Shown piece after piece: positions 25,642-34,919 of a stretch of DNA of 55,774 nucleotides. The notes beneath the pieces are model-generated. The model was not told where the DNA came from, did no database searches, and saw only the letters and a program-made list of their open reading frames with translations. A program made the position numbers and the translations under genes. Position 1 is the stretch's first letter; each line of letters starts with the position of its first letter. The stretch is from JBAXXL01 sp038206725. GTDB lineage: Bacteria > Bacteroidota > Ignavibacteria > Kapaibacteriales > UBA2268. The stretch spans positions 1-55,774 of the forward strand of contig JBBRAO010000024.1 in NCBI GenBank assembly GCA_038206725.1, written 5' to 3'.

Positions 25642-28482
25642 ATGAAAAAGTTATGTATCGTTTTTATTTTATTTATAACACTATTTCCAAATTTAAATGC
25701 TCAAATATTCTATAATATTGAAAAGCCTCTTTCGTATCAGAAATCAGCTATAACCTTTGTAAAAGATTTGCCTGCACTTAATTATACTGTTGACGCCAAT
25801 GGTAATTGCTATATAGATAAATTATTCGTTAATATAAAAGAATATCTAAAATTAGAAAAAATTGACGGGAAAAATATTGCGCGCATAAAATTCAATATTG
25901 CGTCAAAATCACTTGGTGAAATGTCGTTGAGATTCAGCGATGTTCATCTTAAAAATGGTGCATATTGCTATGTTTATACGACCGATTACCAAATAGTAGC
26001 CGGACCGATTTATCAAAAATCGATAAATGATATGCTAAATATCGTTAAAATTCCGGCAAATGAACTTGTTCTTGAAATAGTTTCTAATAGTGAACTGGAT
26101 TATAATTTGATTTTTACTTCGATTTCATTTAAATCAAATGAAAATATTAAGCCAAAAAGGAAGAATAGCTTGCAGGAAGTTCTAACAAACTGGGATTGTG
26201 AGAATTACGGGATAGATGGAAATCCTAAATACTGCGATAATATTAGTGAGGCTTATACTGAAAATAGTGCTTCATATCTTGGTGCTTTGTATGATTGCGA
26301 ACTTTTAACTCTTCAAAATTTATATTCAGTTAATGATGAAAATATTGCCGCCTCAAGAGCATCTTGTATTATTATGGAACCTCCGCATTTTGATACTGAA
26401 ACTCCACCTAATTGGATTGATTATTGGGGAGCTAATTCTGGTACATTGATGAACTTTCCGGAAAGCGATTGTGAAGGAATCGTGTTCACTTCCTACCATC
26501 TTTCTTACATTCAACAAATTTGCTCATTAACAGTTAAAAAAAATAATGGAGAGATTTCATCAGAAGAACAAGCGATATTAGACAATACAATAATTAGATT
26601 CAACTGGCACCATAAGTACGGTAAACCCTTGCATCTGAGTGGGTGTAATCAAAATGACTATCAACTTTGGCGAAAAACTATTGATTTCGACGAAGTGATA
26701 GACTATTGTGGTGTTAGCGGAGTGGCCTTCGCGGATGCCCGCCCACAGTATGGTGACTTTGCGATTTTAAAAATGAAACAAATGCCTTTTTATAAAGAGT
26801 TGCATTTGGGATGGACAACTCAGCGAAATTTTGATTATTACAACGATAATAGAGACTTAACCTATCCTTCTTATTTCTCAATTTTAGGACGACATGCGGC
26901 AACACCAACTTACTTATTTAGAAATTCCGGTATCTATGTTGAGAATATGAATGATACTCCCCGATGGGTAAATGCGTTGATTTTAAAAGTTGTTGATCCG
27001 AGCGATCCACCACTACCCCCCCCACCATTACCACCATTACCACCTCGCGAGCGTGATTTTGGTGGTTGGTCTGGTTCTCAATTATTATACCCGTGCTATG
27101 AAAATACGAATGAAAGAATTGGTTTAGGAATAACCCTTAAAGGTTCACCAACTGAACTTAAAAGTTATACATACAGAGATCTGTTCCATATGTATAATAG
27201 TGTTATCATTGATACTAACCGGTTGTTACCACCAGACCCAAATAAAAAAACTCTTTATCAAAAATATTTATTCCAATTTCAGAACGATACTTCCGTTTTT
27301 AATATTGAGGATGATTTTTATTGGATGCCATCGGTGGAGAATAAGGACAAATGTCCGAGTAATGTTGGTGGTGGTACAGTACCGTGTACTTTTAACTTAG
27401 GTTCTTTTATTTCTTATTCTTTTGATAATGGGAAATTGATTGTTAGATTACGCTTTACTCCAAATATACTGAGCGAATTCCCTGAAGGTGTTATGCCAAA
27501 AGGCATTCGGATTTATCAAGCTTCAGGTGATCAAAAAACATTTTATTTTGATTCTTTTAACGATGATTTAGATATTAACACAACTATTGAATTCACTATT
27601 AATCGCTGTGATCTTTTTTATTTTCAAGCTATTGGTTTGAATCCTCTTACAATGGGATTTGATTTTTATGATGGTGAAGGCAAAATATTAAATGCACCGG
27701 GTTGTAATGAAACTATCACAATTCCACTTGAACCGGTATCTATGTGTGATGCAATTGATATTAGTACTCACAGAATAAACGGATCGCCAAATGCATCCTG
27801 CTGTTCATACAAAGTAATTATTAAAATTAATGGTTGTGATGATAATAGCAATATTATACGTTTGATGAAAGAAAATTTGTCATTAGAAAACCTAAGCAAC
27901 AGCAACTCAACCCCTCTTAGTTCGCAAAACGGATTAAGTATTGATTATATCGCAGGTGAAATAAGTTTTATTATAAATGATATTTGCGCGACAACATCTT
28001 TTAAATTCATTGGGTTGTTTAACGTAAATAGTGAGTGCGAATCTTTTGTTTTTGAACTTAATTGTGTTGTACCTGACCCACCTTGTGATTGTTGCGAAGT
28101 TTATAAATGTGATTTTAATCGTGAATATATAGAAGTTACTGATGGCAATGGTTTTAAGCATTTTAATATTAACCCCTTTACTTTTGTTGTTCATATTAAA
28201 AAAAATACAAGTTATACTAAATATTGCCCAGAATGTCTGCTGACTTCGGTACACATTACCTCTATACCACCTGATGTTAATGTTCCTACGCCACCAGTAT
28301 TTGATTTCACTTTAACACGACCTACATTAGGTGATGATTGGTCTCCATTAATTTGTATGGGTAGCTTTCAAGGAGTGACCCCTAGTACTTATTGCTTTAA
28401 TATAGCGTTTAATACATCGCAAGGTGTTTGCAATAAAACTATATGTATCTATTGGAGTGGTAGTTATTGGCAAGTGAATTAA
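25642..28482 (+). CDS. Large secreted protein with trypsin-like (lysyl endopeptidase-like) domain
   Basis: 946 aa with a signal peptide ending NLNAQ. Residues 85-165 resemble the N-terminal beta domain of lysyl-endopeptidase-type proteins (LRFSDVHLKNGAYCYVYTTD, PANELVLEIVSNSE). A serine-protease-like triad can be proposed: His286 (VFTSYHLSY), Asp372 (YGDFAILKM) and Ser477 (GGWSGSQLLY). A proline tract (DPPLPPPPLPPLPPRE) lies just before the serine loop. The C-terminal half has many cysteine pairs (CDCCEVYKCDF) and no recognised sorting domain. It pairs with the upstream LRR/T9SS gene (9 bp gap). The protease call is inference; the His block is weak. Confidence 0.6.
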   Translation: MKKLCIVFILFITLFPNLNAQIFYNIEKPLSYQKSAITFVKDLPALNYTVDANGNCYIDKLFVNIKEYLKLEKIDGKNIARIKFNIASKSLGEMSLRFSDVHLKNGAYCYVYTTDYQIVAGPIYQKSINDMLNIVKIPANELVLEIVSNSELDYNLIFTSISFKSNENIKPKRKNSLQEVLTNWDCENYGIDGNPKYCDNISEAYTENSASYLGALYDCELLTLQNLYSVNDENIAASRASCIIMEPPHFDTETPPNWIDYWGANSGTLMNFPESDCEGIVFTSYHLSYIQQICSLTVKKNNGEISSEEQAILDNTIIRFNWHHKYGKPLHLSGCNQNDYQLWRKTIDFDEVIDYCGVSGVAFADARPQYGDFAILKMKQMPFYKELHLGWTTQRNFDYYNDNRDLTYPSYFSILGRHAATPTYLFRNSGIYVENMNDTPRWVNALILKVVDPSDPPLPPPPLPPLPPRERDFGGWSGSQLLYPCYENTNERIGLGITLKGSPTELKSYTYRDLFHMYNSVIIDTNRLLPPDPNKKTLYQKYLFQFQNDTSVFNIEDDFYWMPSVENKDKCPSNVGGGTVPCTFNLGSFISYSFDNGKLIVRLRFTPNILSEFPEGVMPKGIRIYQASGDQKTFYFDSFNDDLDINTTIEFTINRCDLFYFQAIGLNPLTMGFDFYDGEGKILNAPGCNETITIPLEPVSMCDAIDISTHRINGSPNASCCSYKVIIKINGCDDNSNIIRLMKENLSLENLSNSNSTPLSSQNGLSIDYIAGEISFIINDICATTSFKFIGLFNVNSECESFVFELNCVVPDPPCDCCEVYKCDFNREYIEVTDGNGFKHFNINPFTFVVHIKKNTSYTKYCPECLLTSVHITSIPPDVNVPTPPVFDFTLTRPTLGDDWSPLICMGSFQGVTPSTYCFNIAFNTSQGVCNKTICIYWSGSYWQVN

Positions 28483-28512
28483 CGGAGAAATAACCGATTA
28501 TCAAAAAGTTTG

Positions 28513-28544
28513 AATATAGGCGGGTTCGACCCATCTATATTTCT
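28513..28544. terminator. Hairpin between convergent genes, probable bidirectional terminator
   Basis: AATATAG (28513-28519) pairs with CTATATT (28535-28541) around an inner GGGTTCGACCC stem-loop. It lies between the ends of the protease-like gene and hemW. The T-tracts are weak. Confidence 0.5.
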
Positions 28545-28565
28545 TAAATGGTTCTTATAATTTAA

Positions 28566-29693
28566 CTAAAAAAACTCAGCGAATTTTACGCTTATTTCGT
28601 CAGTTAGAAAGTAGCCTTTGGATGTGAGTCTCAGAATGCCATTTTCTAAAGCGGCATAGTCGTTTTTAATTAGGCTGTTGATATAGCCGCTTATTTGTGA
28701 ACTCGTAGTATCGGATTTTTTTGGTAATGAATTTATATCCAGACCTTTGGCGCGTAAAGACAGGAAAATCTGCTCCATAAGCGATTCGTCTCTGTTCATC
28801 ACTTCACTAAATTCAATGGGAAGAATTTTGATATTAAGCAAATCAATATACTTGCGTACAGAGGATACATTTGAAAATCTTTTTTGCTCAAAGAAACTGT
28901 GGGCTGAAGCTCCAAATCCATAATAATTCCCAAAAAGCCAATAATTCAAATTATGCTTGCTTTCGAACGTTGGTTTAGCATAATTCGATATTTCATAATG
29001 CTCATATCCAGTGGAAACCAATTTTGTAAAAGCAATTTCGTATAATTTATAATCGAATTCCGCTGATTTGCGTTTAATTTTACCCGCGTTCAATTTATTT
29101 GTAATTGGGGTACCCTCTTCGTAAATCAAACTGTATGCAGATATATGCTGTAAATTGAATTTCAAGATACAGTCCAATGTGTTTTCCCAACTTTTAGCTG
29201 TTTGGTTGGGAAGAGCAAACATCAAATCACAACTGATATTTTCAAATCCTGCTTCCTGCGCGGCATTGATTGTTTGTTCTGCTTCTTTTGCATTGTGAAT
29301 ACGCCCCAGCAGTTTCAATTCATTATCATTAAGCGATTGTAAACCGATGCTTAAGCGGTTAATGCCGAGCGATAAATAAAATTCGAAATCCACTGCTGTT
29401 ACGGTTCCTGGATTACATTCGATGGTCCATTCTAAAACGGAGTTTAATATAAAATTTCTTTCAATACTTTTACTAATTGTTGATAATTGCTCATTGCTCA
29501 GCAATGAAGGCGTGCCGCCACCAATATAAATAGTATCAATTGATTTTACTGTGTTTTGCCGACAAAACAAATCCATTTCCAAACAAAGAAACCTAACATA
29601 TTCATCCATAAACTGGGTACTATCTATAGAATAAAAGTCGCAGTAAAGACATTTTTGTTTACAAAATGGAATATGTATATAGATTGAGGTCAT
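28566..29693 (-). CDS. hemW: Radical SAM heme chaperone HemW
   Basis: 375 aa. Landmarks: YIHIPFCKQKCLYCDFYS (about 4-21) with the CxxxCxxC radical-SAM cluster motif, IYIGGGTPSLLS, ECNPGTV, GINRLSIGLQSLN and YEISNYAKPTFESKHNLNYW, all typical of HemW rather than of the coproporphyrinogen oxidase HemN. HemW inserts heme into target proteins. Its ATG overlaps the ispH stop by one base (TAATG). Confidence 0.93.
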   Translation of the reverse strand: MTSIYIHIPFCKQKCLYCDFYSIDSTQFMDEYVRFLCLEMDLFCRQNTVKSIDTIYIGGGTPSLLSNEQLSTISKSIERNFILNSVLEWTIECNPGTVTAVDFEFYLSLGINRLSIGLQSLNDNELKLLGRIHNAKEAEQTINAAQEAGFENISCDLMFALPNQTAKSWENTLDCILKFNLQHISAYSLIYEEGTPITNKLNAGKIKRKSAEFDYKLYEIAFTKLVSTGYEHYEISNYAKPTFESKHNLNYWLFGNYYGFGASAHSFFEQKRFSNVSSVRKYIDLLNIKILPIEFSEVMNRDESLMEQIFLSLRAKGLDINSLPKKSDTTSSQISGYINSLIKNDYAALENGILRLTSKGYFLTDEISVKFAEFF

Positions 29694-30586
29694 TAGGTGT
29701 TAAATTTATTTTCAAGCACGATTTTAATTTCTTCCATAAACCAATTTGGTGTTGAAGTGGCACCGGAGATTCCTATCACATTCATATCTTTTATAATGTC
29801 GAAATCTATTTCATCGAATGTCTCTATGAAAAAGGTGTTAGGATTTGCCTGTAAAGCGGTTTGATACAGGCTTTTCCCATTCGAAGAATTTCTACCTGAA
29901 ACAAATAGTACACAATCAACGCTTTTTGCAAATTCAATTAAACTGTCTTCTCGGTTTGTTACTGCTTTACAAGTGGAATCTACCAGCTCAAATTTGATAT
30001 TTGCACCCGTTCGGTTCAGTTCTTCAATTTTATGATCTAAAATTTCCGCAACTCTTAGGAATTGCTTTTTGTTCATTGTCGTTTGTGAAATCAGCACAAC
30101 GAATTTGCTCTTAAATTTTAGATTTTCAATTTGTTCGGAATTTTCGATTACATCGCATTTATCTTCGCAAAAACCTCGTAATCCAATAACTTCCGGATGT
30201 TGATCTTTACCGAAAATTATTATATGATATCCCGCGGCGTGATATTTATGGACGAATCTCTGCAAACTTTTCACTCTCGCGCAGGTAGCATCGACCAAGT
30301 TAAGGTTTAGTTCTTTGATTTTATTATATGTTGAAGGAGGCTCGCCGTGAGCTCTGATTATAATCATAGAATCGGGATATTTTTTATTAACATCTTCCAA
30401 ATCAGGTAATTCAATCGTCTTTAAACCAACATCCTCTAAGCGTTGTATTTCTTTATGATTATGAATGATTTCGCCAATCACGAAAACATCTTTATCGGTA
30501 TTTTTAGCTAATATGCGTTCAGTCGTTTCGATGGTTTTCAGCACCCCGTGGCAGAAACCGGCAAATTTATCTATTATTACTTTCAT
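29693..30586 (-). CDS. ispH: 4-hydroxy-3-methylbut-2-enyl diphosphate reductase
   Basis: 297 aa 4Fe-4S enzyme, last step of the MEP isoprenoid route, producing IPP and DMAPP. The three cluster cysteines are visible in AGFCHGV (Cys12), VDATCARVK and VDSTCKAVT. Catalytic RAHGEPP, FGKDQHPEVIGL and GATSTPNWFMEE are present. The start overlaps the end of the upstream gene by 20 bp. Co-transcription with hemW and ftsY looks likely. Confidence 0.96.
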   Translation of the reverse strand: MKVIIDKFAGFCHGVLKTIETTERILAKNTDKDVFVIGEIIHNHKEIQRLEDVGLKTIELPDLEDVNKKYPDSMIIIRAHGEPPSTYNKIKELNLNLVDATCARVKSLQRFVHKYHAAGYHIIIFGKDQHPEVIGLRGFCEDKCDVIENSEQIENLKFKSKFVVLISQTTMNKKQFLRVAEILDHKIEELNRTGANIKFELVDSTCKAVTNREDSLIEFAKSVDCVLFVSGRNSSNGKSLYQTALQANPNTFFIETFDEIDFDIIKDMNVIGISGATSTPNWFMEEIKIVLENKFNT

Positions 30587-31469
30587 TCTTATTCAAACGA
30601 GTTTTGATTATACTTATTAATTTATCATAGTTCTCTTTGCTGAGGATATTTTTACCATAAGCTGTTTCTATTGCCCCCATACACGAATATAAATAGGGTA
30701 CGAGAAGATGAGGATATTGCTCAAGAGAAACAATGTGACTGTTTAAAGTCTCGAAATCGGCACGTGCTATCGGTCCGGTTAAAGGGACATTTTCTTCGTG
30801 TGTATTGAAAAAATTATCAATAGTTTGGTAAACAATGGGTTTCAGAAACTCTTTCGCATTAAGTCCTGCGGTTTTAGCAATCTCATCTGCTAAGGATAAA
30901 AGTAGTGTTGTGAAATTTGAAGCAACGACTGCCGAACTATGATACAATCCTTTGAAATTTGGAATATTATCATCTAACAAATAAGGTTTGCCGCCTAAAG
31001 TGTTTATGATATCCCCCAAAAATTCAAAATCTTGGATATCGCAATCTATTCCCCAAGGAATAGCATTTAATAGAGATGGATCAGCAGAAAAAAAAGTTTG
31101 GTATGGGTGAATAGCGGCTGTTCTGAAACATTCTTTACGGCATTCCTTGAGGATGTTTTTGTCAAATATTCCTGAAGTATGTGCAATTATACAATCACGC
31201 CATATTTCGCTATCTGCAATTTGAATATCAATTTCCGGTATTACATTGTCATTTATTGCTAAAATCATTAAGCGCGGTTTTTCAGGGATTTCGTCCATTT
31301 TAGTCGAGAAAAATTCCTGTGGAATGCCCCTCGAATTTTCAAAAACCATCGGGTGACGATCTATTATGTGGGATAATCTTCCTATGTGGAACAATCGCTC
31401 GCCGATTGACAAACCAACTTTTCCTGCTCCAATGATAACTATATTTTTTTGATTAGCAATCGCTTTCAT
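30567..31469 (-). CDS. Rossmann-like / DUF2520 domain protein
   Basis: About 300 aa from the ATG at 31469, chosen because it lies 4 bp after the ftsY stop and gives MKAIANQKNIVIIGAGKVGL. An upstream ATG at 31526 would overlap ftsY by 53 bp. The N-terminal NAD(P)-binding Rossmann motif is GAGKVG. The middle has AIHPYQTF and the C-terminal DUF2520 domain has LYHSSAVVASNFTTLLLSLA. Related to ketopantoate and pyrroline-carboxylate reductase folds; reaction unknown. Confidence 0.85.
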   Translation of the reverse strand: MKAIANQKNIVIIGAGKVGLSIGERLFHIGRLSHIIDRHPMVFENSRGIPQEFFSTKMDEIPEKPRLMILAINDNVIPEIDIQIADSEIWRDCIIAHTSGIFDKNILKECRKECFRTAAIHPYQTFFSADPSLLNAIPWGIDCDIQDFEFLGDIINTLGGKPYLLDDNIPNFKGLYHSSAVVASNFTTLLLSLADEIAKTAGLNAKEFLKPIVYQTIDNFFNTHEENVPLTGPIARADFETLNSHIVSLEQYPHLLVPYLYSCMGAIETAYGKNILSKENYDKLISIIKTRLNKNESNNR

Positions 31470-31473
31470 TATA

Positions 31474-32694
31474 TCAACCTTCGATAGCGGAAATATCTTC
31501 GTCGGTAATATTGAACATTCCATCAATAAAATAGTTTGGATCGAATGGCATTAGATCGTCAATTTGTTCACCGACACCAATAAATCGTACCGGAATCTTC
31601 AACTCGTGTGAAATTGGAATAACGACACCGCCTTTTGCAGTTCCGTCCAATTTTGTCAATATGATACCGGTAACATTGGCAACTTTAGAAAATTCTTTAG
31701 CTTGTTGAATAGCGTTTTGACCCGTAGTAGCATCTAAAACCAAAAACACTTCGTCCGGAGCAGTCGGTTTCAATTTATTCATCACACGGTTGATCTTATC
31801 AAGTTCCGCCATTAAATTAGTTTTATTATGCAAACGTCCTGCAGTATCTATCAAAACAACATCTTTATTTTTCGCTATTGCCGATTTGATTGTATCGAAG
31901 GCAACAGCGGCAGGGTCGGCACCTTGCTTTTGCTGAACGATTTGTACACCGGCGCGTTCCGACCAAATTTCCAACTGCTCATTCGCCGCGGCACGGAAAG
32001 TATCCGCCGCGCCGATAACAACACCTAGACCTTGCATACGGTAGTTATAAGCTAATTTACCAATTGTCGTCGTTTTACCGACACCGTTTACACCAATCAC
32101 CATAATAACATAAGGTTTGTTTTCATCTTTCACTGCAAAGATCTTATCAGTATCCGCCGATGGTGATTTTATCATAATCTCTTTAATAATCTCTTTGATT
32201 GAACGATAGCAATCGTCGGCTGTTTCGTAACCATTGTCGCGGACGATTTCTTTTAATCGTTTAATAATATAGGTTGTTGTATCGTAACCGATATCGGAGG
32301 TGATGAGCAATTCTTCCAACTCCGCTAAAAGAGCATCATCAATTTTGCGGTCGCCGGCGAATAGGGAAGAGAAAGCACCAAGAAAACTTCGTCTTGTTTT
32401 CGAAAGCCCGGTTTTAATCTTGTCAAGCTTCAAACTTTCAGTTAATTTGCTGAAAAAGCCTTTCGACTCCGGTTCAGGAGTGGGCTCTTCTTTCGGTTGA
32501 GGTTTTGGTATCACAACTTCTATAGTGGGAGCGATTAACTCTTCAATTTTAATTTCCGTTTCGACAACAGGTTCTTCGACTATAACTGATTTAACTTCAA
32601 TAATTTCTTCTTGAAGTGGCAAATCTTCAACTTTTTCTTCAATATTTTCTTCGGTGTTAAATAGCTTTTTCTTTAGGTTGGATAAAAATCCCAT
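31474..32694 (-). CDS. ftsY: Signal recognition particle receptor FtsY
   Basis: 406 aa. An acidic, Pro/Glu-rich N-terminal A domain (about 1-90) precedes the NG GTPase domain. Landmarks: MVIGVNGVGKTTTIGKLAY (G1), AADTFRAAANEQL (G2), VLIDTAGR (G3), TKLDGTAKGG (G4) and FIGVGEQIDDLMPFDP at the C-terminus. It receives ribosome-nascent-chain-SRP complexes at the membrane. Confidence 0.97.
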   Translation of the reverse strand: MGFLSNLKKKLFNTEENIEEKVEDLPLQEEIIEVKSVIVEEPVVETEIKIEELIAPTIEVVIPKPQPKEEPTPEPESKGFFSKLTESLKLDKIKTGLSKTRRSFLGAFSSLFAGDRKIDDALLAELEELLITSDIGYDTTTYIIKRLKEIVRDNGYETADDCYRSIKEIIKEIMIKSPSADTDKIFAVKDENKPYVIMVIGVNGVGKTTTIGKLAYNYRMQGLGVVIGAADTFRAAANEQLEIWSERAGVQIVQQKQGADPAAVAFDTIKSAIAKNKDVVLIDTAGRLHNKTNLMAELDKINRVMNKLKPTAPDEVFLVLDATTGQNAIQQAKEFSKVANVTGIILTKLDGTAKGGVVIPISHELKIPVRFIGVGEQIDDLMPFDPNYFIDGMFNITDEDISAIEG

Positions 32695-32724
32695 AAATTC
32701 CTCGGTTCGTATGATTCAATATTA

Positions 32725-32732
32725 CAAAATTA
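32725..32732 (-). promoter_or_regulatory. -7 promoter element before ftsY
   Basis: Minus-strand TAATTTTG matches TAnnTTTG, about 31 bp before the ftsY ATG. The -33 region is not a good match. Confidence 0.45.
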
Positions 32733-32891
32733 ACTATTTTTTCACACATATTATTAGTTTTAATATTAAATAGCTTTTAAAATACTATTAGTGTGAATTC
32801 GTTTTTCAATATAACAATTCAGCTAAAAACGGCTGAAATGCTTTTTTATTATATACGTAAATATCAAAATAACAATTAAATAAGATAATGT

Positions 32892-33779
32892 ATGCTAAAG
32901 AATAGATTTTTATTATTCATCGTTTTAACCACGGTAGCAGTTCTGCAATCCTGTGGGGATGCTGTTCCAACGGATTATATAGAAGAAACTTATGTCGAAG
33001 CTTACTTGTTCGTCAATGAACCCGTACGTGCTATTAAAATAATGAGAACTTTACCGGTGCAGGATTCATTCGATATAAATAAGTCAATAGTAAAAGATGC
33101 CGAAGTTGCTATATTCGAAGGAACTCAGCGTATAGATTTGCACTATGTCGAATCCGCTAATGCCGATGAAGCAGGATATGCCGCAATTGATCCAAATTAT
33201 ATAGTCAAACCGCTTACCCTTTATAAAATTGAAGTCAAACTGAAAAATGGCAATTTGATTACCGGACAAACGCTAACACCAGGCACATCGAAAGCTATTA
33301 AAGTTCCGCCAAGCTTCGTAAACTTCCCTGATGATACTGTTACGTATCCCGCCGATCCCACTTTGGAATCTTCTTGGGAAGCTGTACCCGGATTATCTTA
33401 TTATGCAACATATTTGAAGTGCCTTGATACGGCAGAATATGGCAAATATCTACCCGAACCAACCGCTGAGAAAAATCGCTCGATGAGTTTCCCGTGGATG
33501 CAAAACAAACAGCAACGCGAGGAAACTACTTCGTGGGCTTTCGTATTGACAAATAAAGCGCCTTTGGTTTGGAATATGTTCAAATGGTACGGTCTGCATG
33601 AGGCTGTGGTTTATGTGCCCGATTATAATTTTTTGCGCTGGTATTTTCAAGTTACTATGCAGCGTACTATTGACCCTATATTGAGCAGTGTTGTTGGTAA
33701 AAACGCAATCGGTGTTTTCGGCTCTGCTTATGCAATACGCGATACTTTTTTCCTTGTGAAAAATAAACCAATGAAATAG
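32892..33779 (+). CDS. DUF4249-family lipoprotein
   Basis: 295 aa. The lipoprotein signal is MLKNRFLLFIVLTTVAVLQS then C. The next segment, DYIEETYVEAYLFVNEPVRA IKI, and the alternating strands after it match DUF4249, a Bacteroidota envelope family often encoded next to TonB-dependent receptors. No such receptor is adjacent here. Flanked by non-coding repeats downstream. Confidence 0.75.
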   Translation: MLKNRFLLFIVLTTVAVLQSCGDAVPTDYIEETYVEAYLFVNEPVRAIKIMRTLPVQDSFDINKSIVKDAEVAIFEGTQRIDLHYVESANADEAGYAAIDPNYIVKPLTLYKIEVKLKNGNLITGQTLTPGTSKAIKVPPSFVNFPDDTVTYPADPTLESSWEAVPGLSYYATYLKCLDTAEYGKYLPEPTAEKNRSMSFPWMQNKQQREETTSWAFVLTNKAPLVWNMFKWYGLHEAVVYVPDYNFLRWYFQVTMQRTIDPILSSVVGKNAIGVFGSAYAIRDTFFLVKNKPMK

Positions 33780-33829
33780 GGTTAATTACTAATTGTCAAT
33801 GGTTAATGGGGAATAAGCAGGAATAGGTA

Positions 33830-34030
33830 ACGACCTGTGCGTGTAGGACGTTGAGCGGAGTCGAAATGCGGCAATTCTCTAGGCTGAAAGCCTACCATAA
33901 AATAGCGGGGGACGGAGTCCCCCGGTTGAATTCAATTTTACATTCCACCTTCTTGAGGCTGAAAGTCTGCCACAAAACAGCTAGGGACGGAGACCATCGT
34001 TAGAAATTTCCGTTTGAATTCAGCCTGACG
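33830..34030. repeat. Dispersed repeat cluster
   Basis: A direct repeat of about 44 bp occurs twice: AGGCTGAAAGCCTACCATAA... at 33881-33924 and AGGCTGAAAGTCTGCCACAA... at 33956-33999, each ending GGGACGGAG. The first contains the palindrome GGGGGACGGAGTCCCCC. CGTTGAGCGGAGTCGAAATG lies just before and CAGCCTGACGGGCTGAAA just after. These are families of short repeats often seen in environmental genomes. No gene lies in 33780-34144. Confidence 0.7.
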
Positions 34031-34144
34031 GGCTGAAACTGATGCCATTTAATGGTTTTTAATTTTTTCAAAATTCTTCGTTTGTTTTTGTCTAAAAATT
34101 CTTCATTTTGTATAAATAAATTGTATGAATTATTTGCGATAAAA

Positions 34145-34492
34145 ATGATAAGTTTTGATTCTGTAAAATTTAATGATAGAAACCAATTCCTTGAGTTTAT
34201 TAAAAGCCTAAGTGATGATGAACAAGTAGATATCTTCGCGGCAATTGATAAATTAATCGAATTGAGAACCAATAATCAAAGAATTCCTGAAAAACTATCA
34301 AAATACATTACTAATGGAATATTTGAACTACGTGTTCGTCATACTAATAAAATATCGAGGTGTCTGTATTTTTTTGCGAAAGATAAGAAAATAGTATTTT
34401 GTAACGGATTTATTAAAAAGCAACAAAAAACACCGATAAATGAAATTAAAAGAGCGGAAAAATTGAAATCTCATTATTTAAATGGAGTATAG
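34145..34492 (+). CDS. HigB/RelE-type toxin (phage Gp49-like, DUF891)
   Basis: 115 aa from the ATG at 34145 (MISFDSVKFNDRNQFLEFIK), preferred over an upstream ATG at 34052 that adds an unrelated 31-residue lead. The C-terminal half, FELRVRHTNKISRCLYFFAK and IVFCNGFIKKQQKTPINEIK-RAE, is the typical RelE/HigB core with basic residues that bind ribosomal A-site mRNA. Probably an mRNA interferase. The partner gene starts 2 bp after its stop, in toxin-first order as in hig loci. Confidence 0.8.
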   Translation: MISFDSVKFNDRNQFLEFIKSLSDDEQVDIFAAIDKLIELRTNNQRIPEKLSKYITNGIFELRVRHTNKISRCLYFFAKDKKIVFCNGFIKKQQKTPINEIKRAEKLKSHYLNGV

Positions 34493-34494
34493 AA

Positions 34495-34698
34495 ATGCAG
34501 TCAGAAATAGAAAAATATAAAGAAGAAAAAATGGCGGATCCGGTATTTAGAGCGAAATATATTTTAGCTAAAGAAAAGCTAAATATTGAACTTATGATTG
34601 ACTCAATAGACGATGCGATCGACAATAAGGGTTCGCTTATTACTATGAAACGAAGAATAAATAAATTGAGAAAACACATTTCCGCAATGAGTTTATAA
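34495..34698 (+). CDS. Small partner of the HigB-like toxin, putative antitoxin without visible HTH
   Basis: 67 aa, mostly helical and charged. The N-terminus (EKYKEEKMADPVFRAKYILA) resembles the start of HigA-type antitoxins. Where those have a helix-turn-helix, this one reads DDAIDNKGSLITMKRRINKL-RKHIS. It is 2 bp downstream of the toxin gene, so coupling is likely. It may be a truncated HigA or a distinct antitoxin class. No other family match comes to mind. Confidence 0.6.
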   Translation: MQSEIEKYKEEKMADPVFRAKYILAKEKLNIELMIDSIDDAIDNKGSLITMKRRINKLRKHISAMSL

Positions 34699-34759
34699 AG
34701 GGAAGAAGAAAGCTGAACGGTGGGCACGAAGAGCCGTAGGCACGAAATATGCGAAGAAT

Positions 34760-34897
34760 CTAAAAAAACCTTATTTTCTATATCAACCTTAGTAGAAAAT
34801 CCGGCAGCATTATCATACAACCTTATTACCTTATTAATTTCAATAAATAAGGCGATAAGGTTAGTTTGTAGGTGCATATAACCTTTTTGCTAGGGTT
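34760..34897 (-). repeat. MITE-like element, copy B (inverted relative to copy A)
   Basis: The core (34785-34897) is bounded by AACCTTAGTAGAA (34785) and TTTTTGCTAGGGTT (to 34897), imperfect inverted repeats. The central hairpin is ACCTTATTACCTTATT (from 34820) against AATAAGGCGATAAGGTT (to 34862). The outer flank TAAAAAAACCTTATTT precedes it. The whole aligns to the reverse complement of 21130-21271 at roughly three-quarters identity by eye. Confidence 0.75.
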
Positions 34898-34919
34898 AAG
34901 AAATGAAATGAGTTTTTTT

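Noticed and set aside
28518..28534. tRNA T-arm (GGGTTCGACCC)
   Set aside because: No acceptor, D or anticodon arms surround it; it fits better as part of a hairpin between convergent genes.
34052..34144. Upstream start for the HigB-like toxin
   Set aside because: The extra 31 residues do not match the family and the ATG at 34145 gives the usual length.
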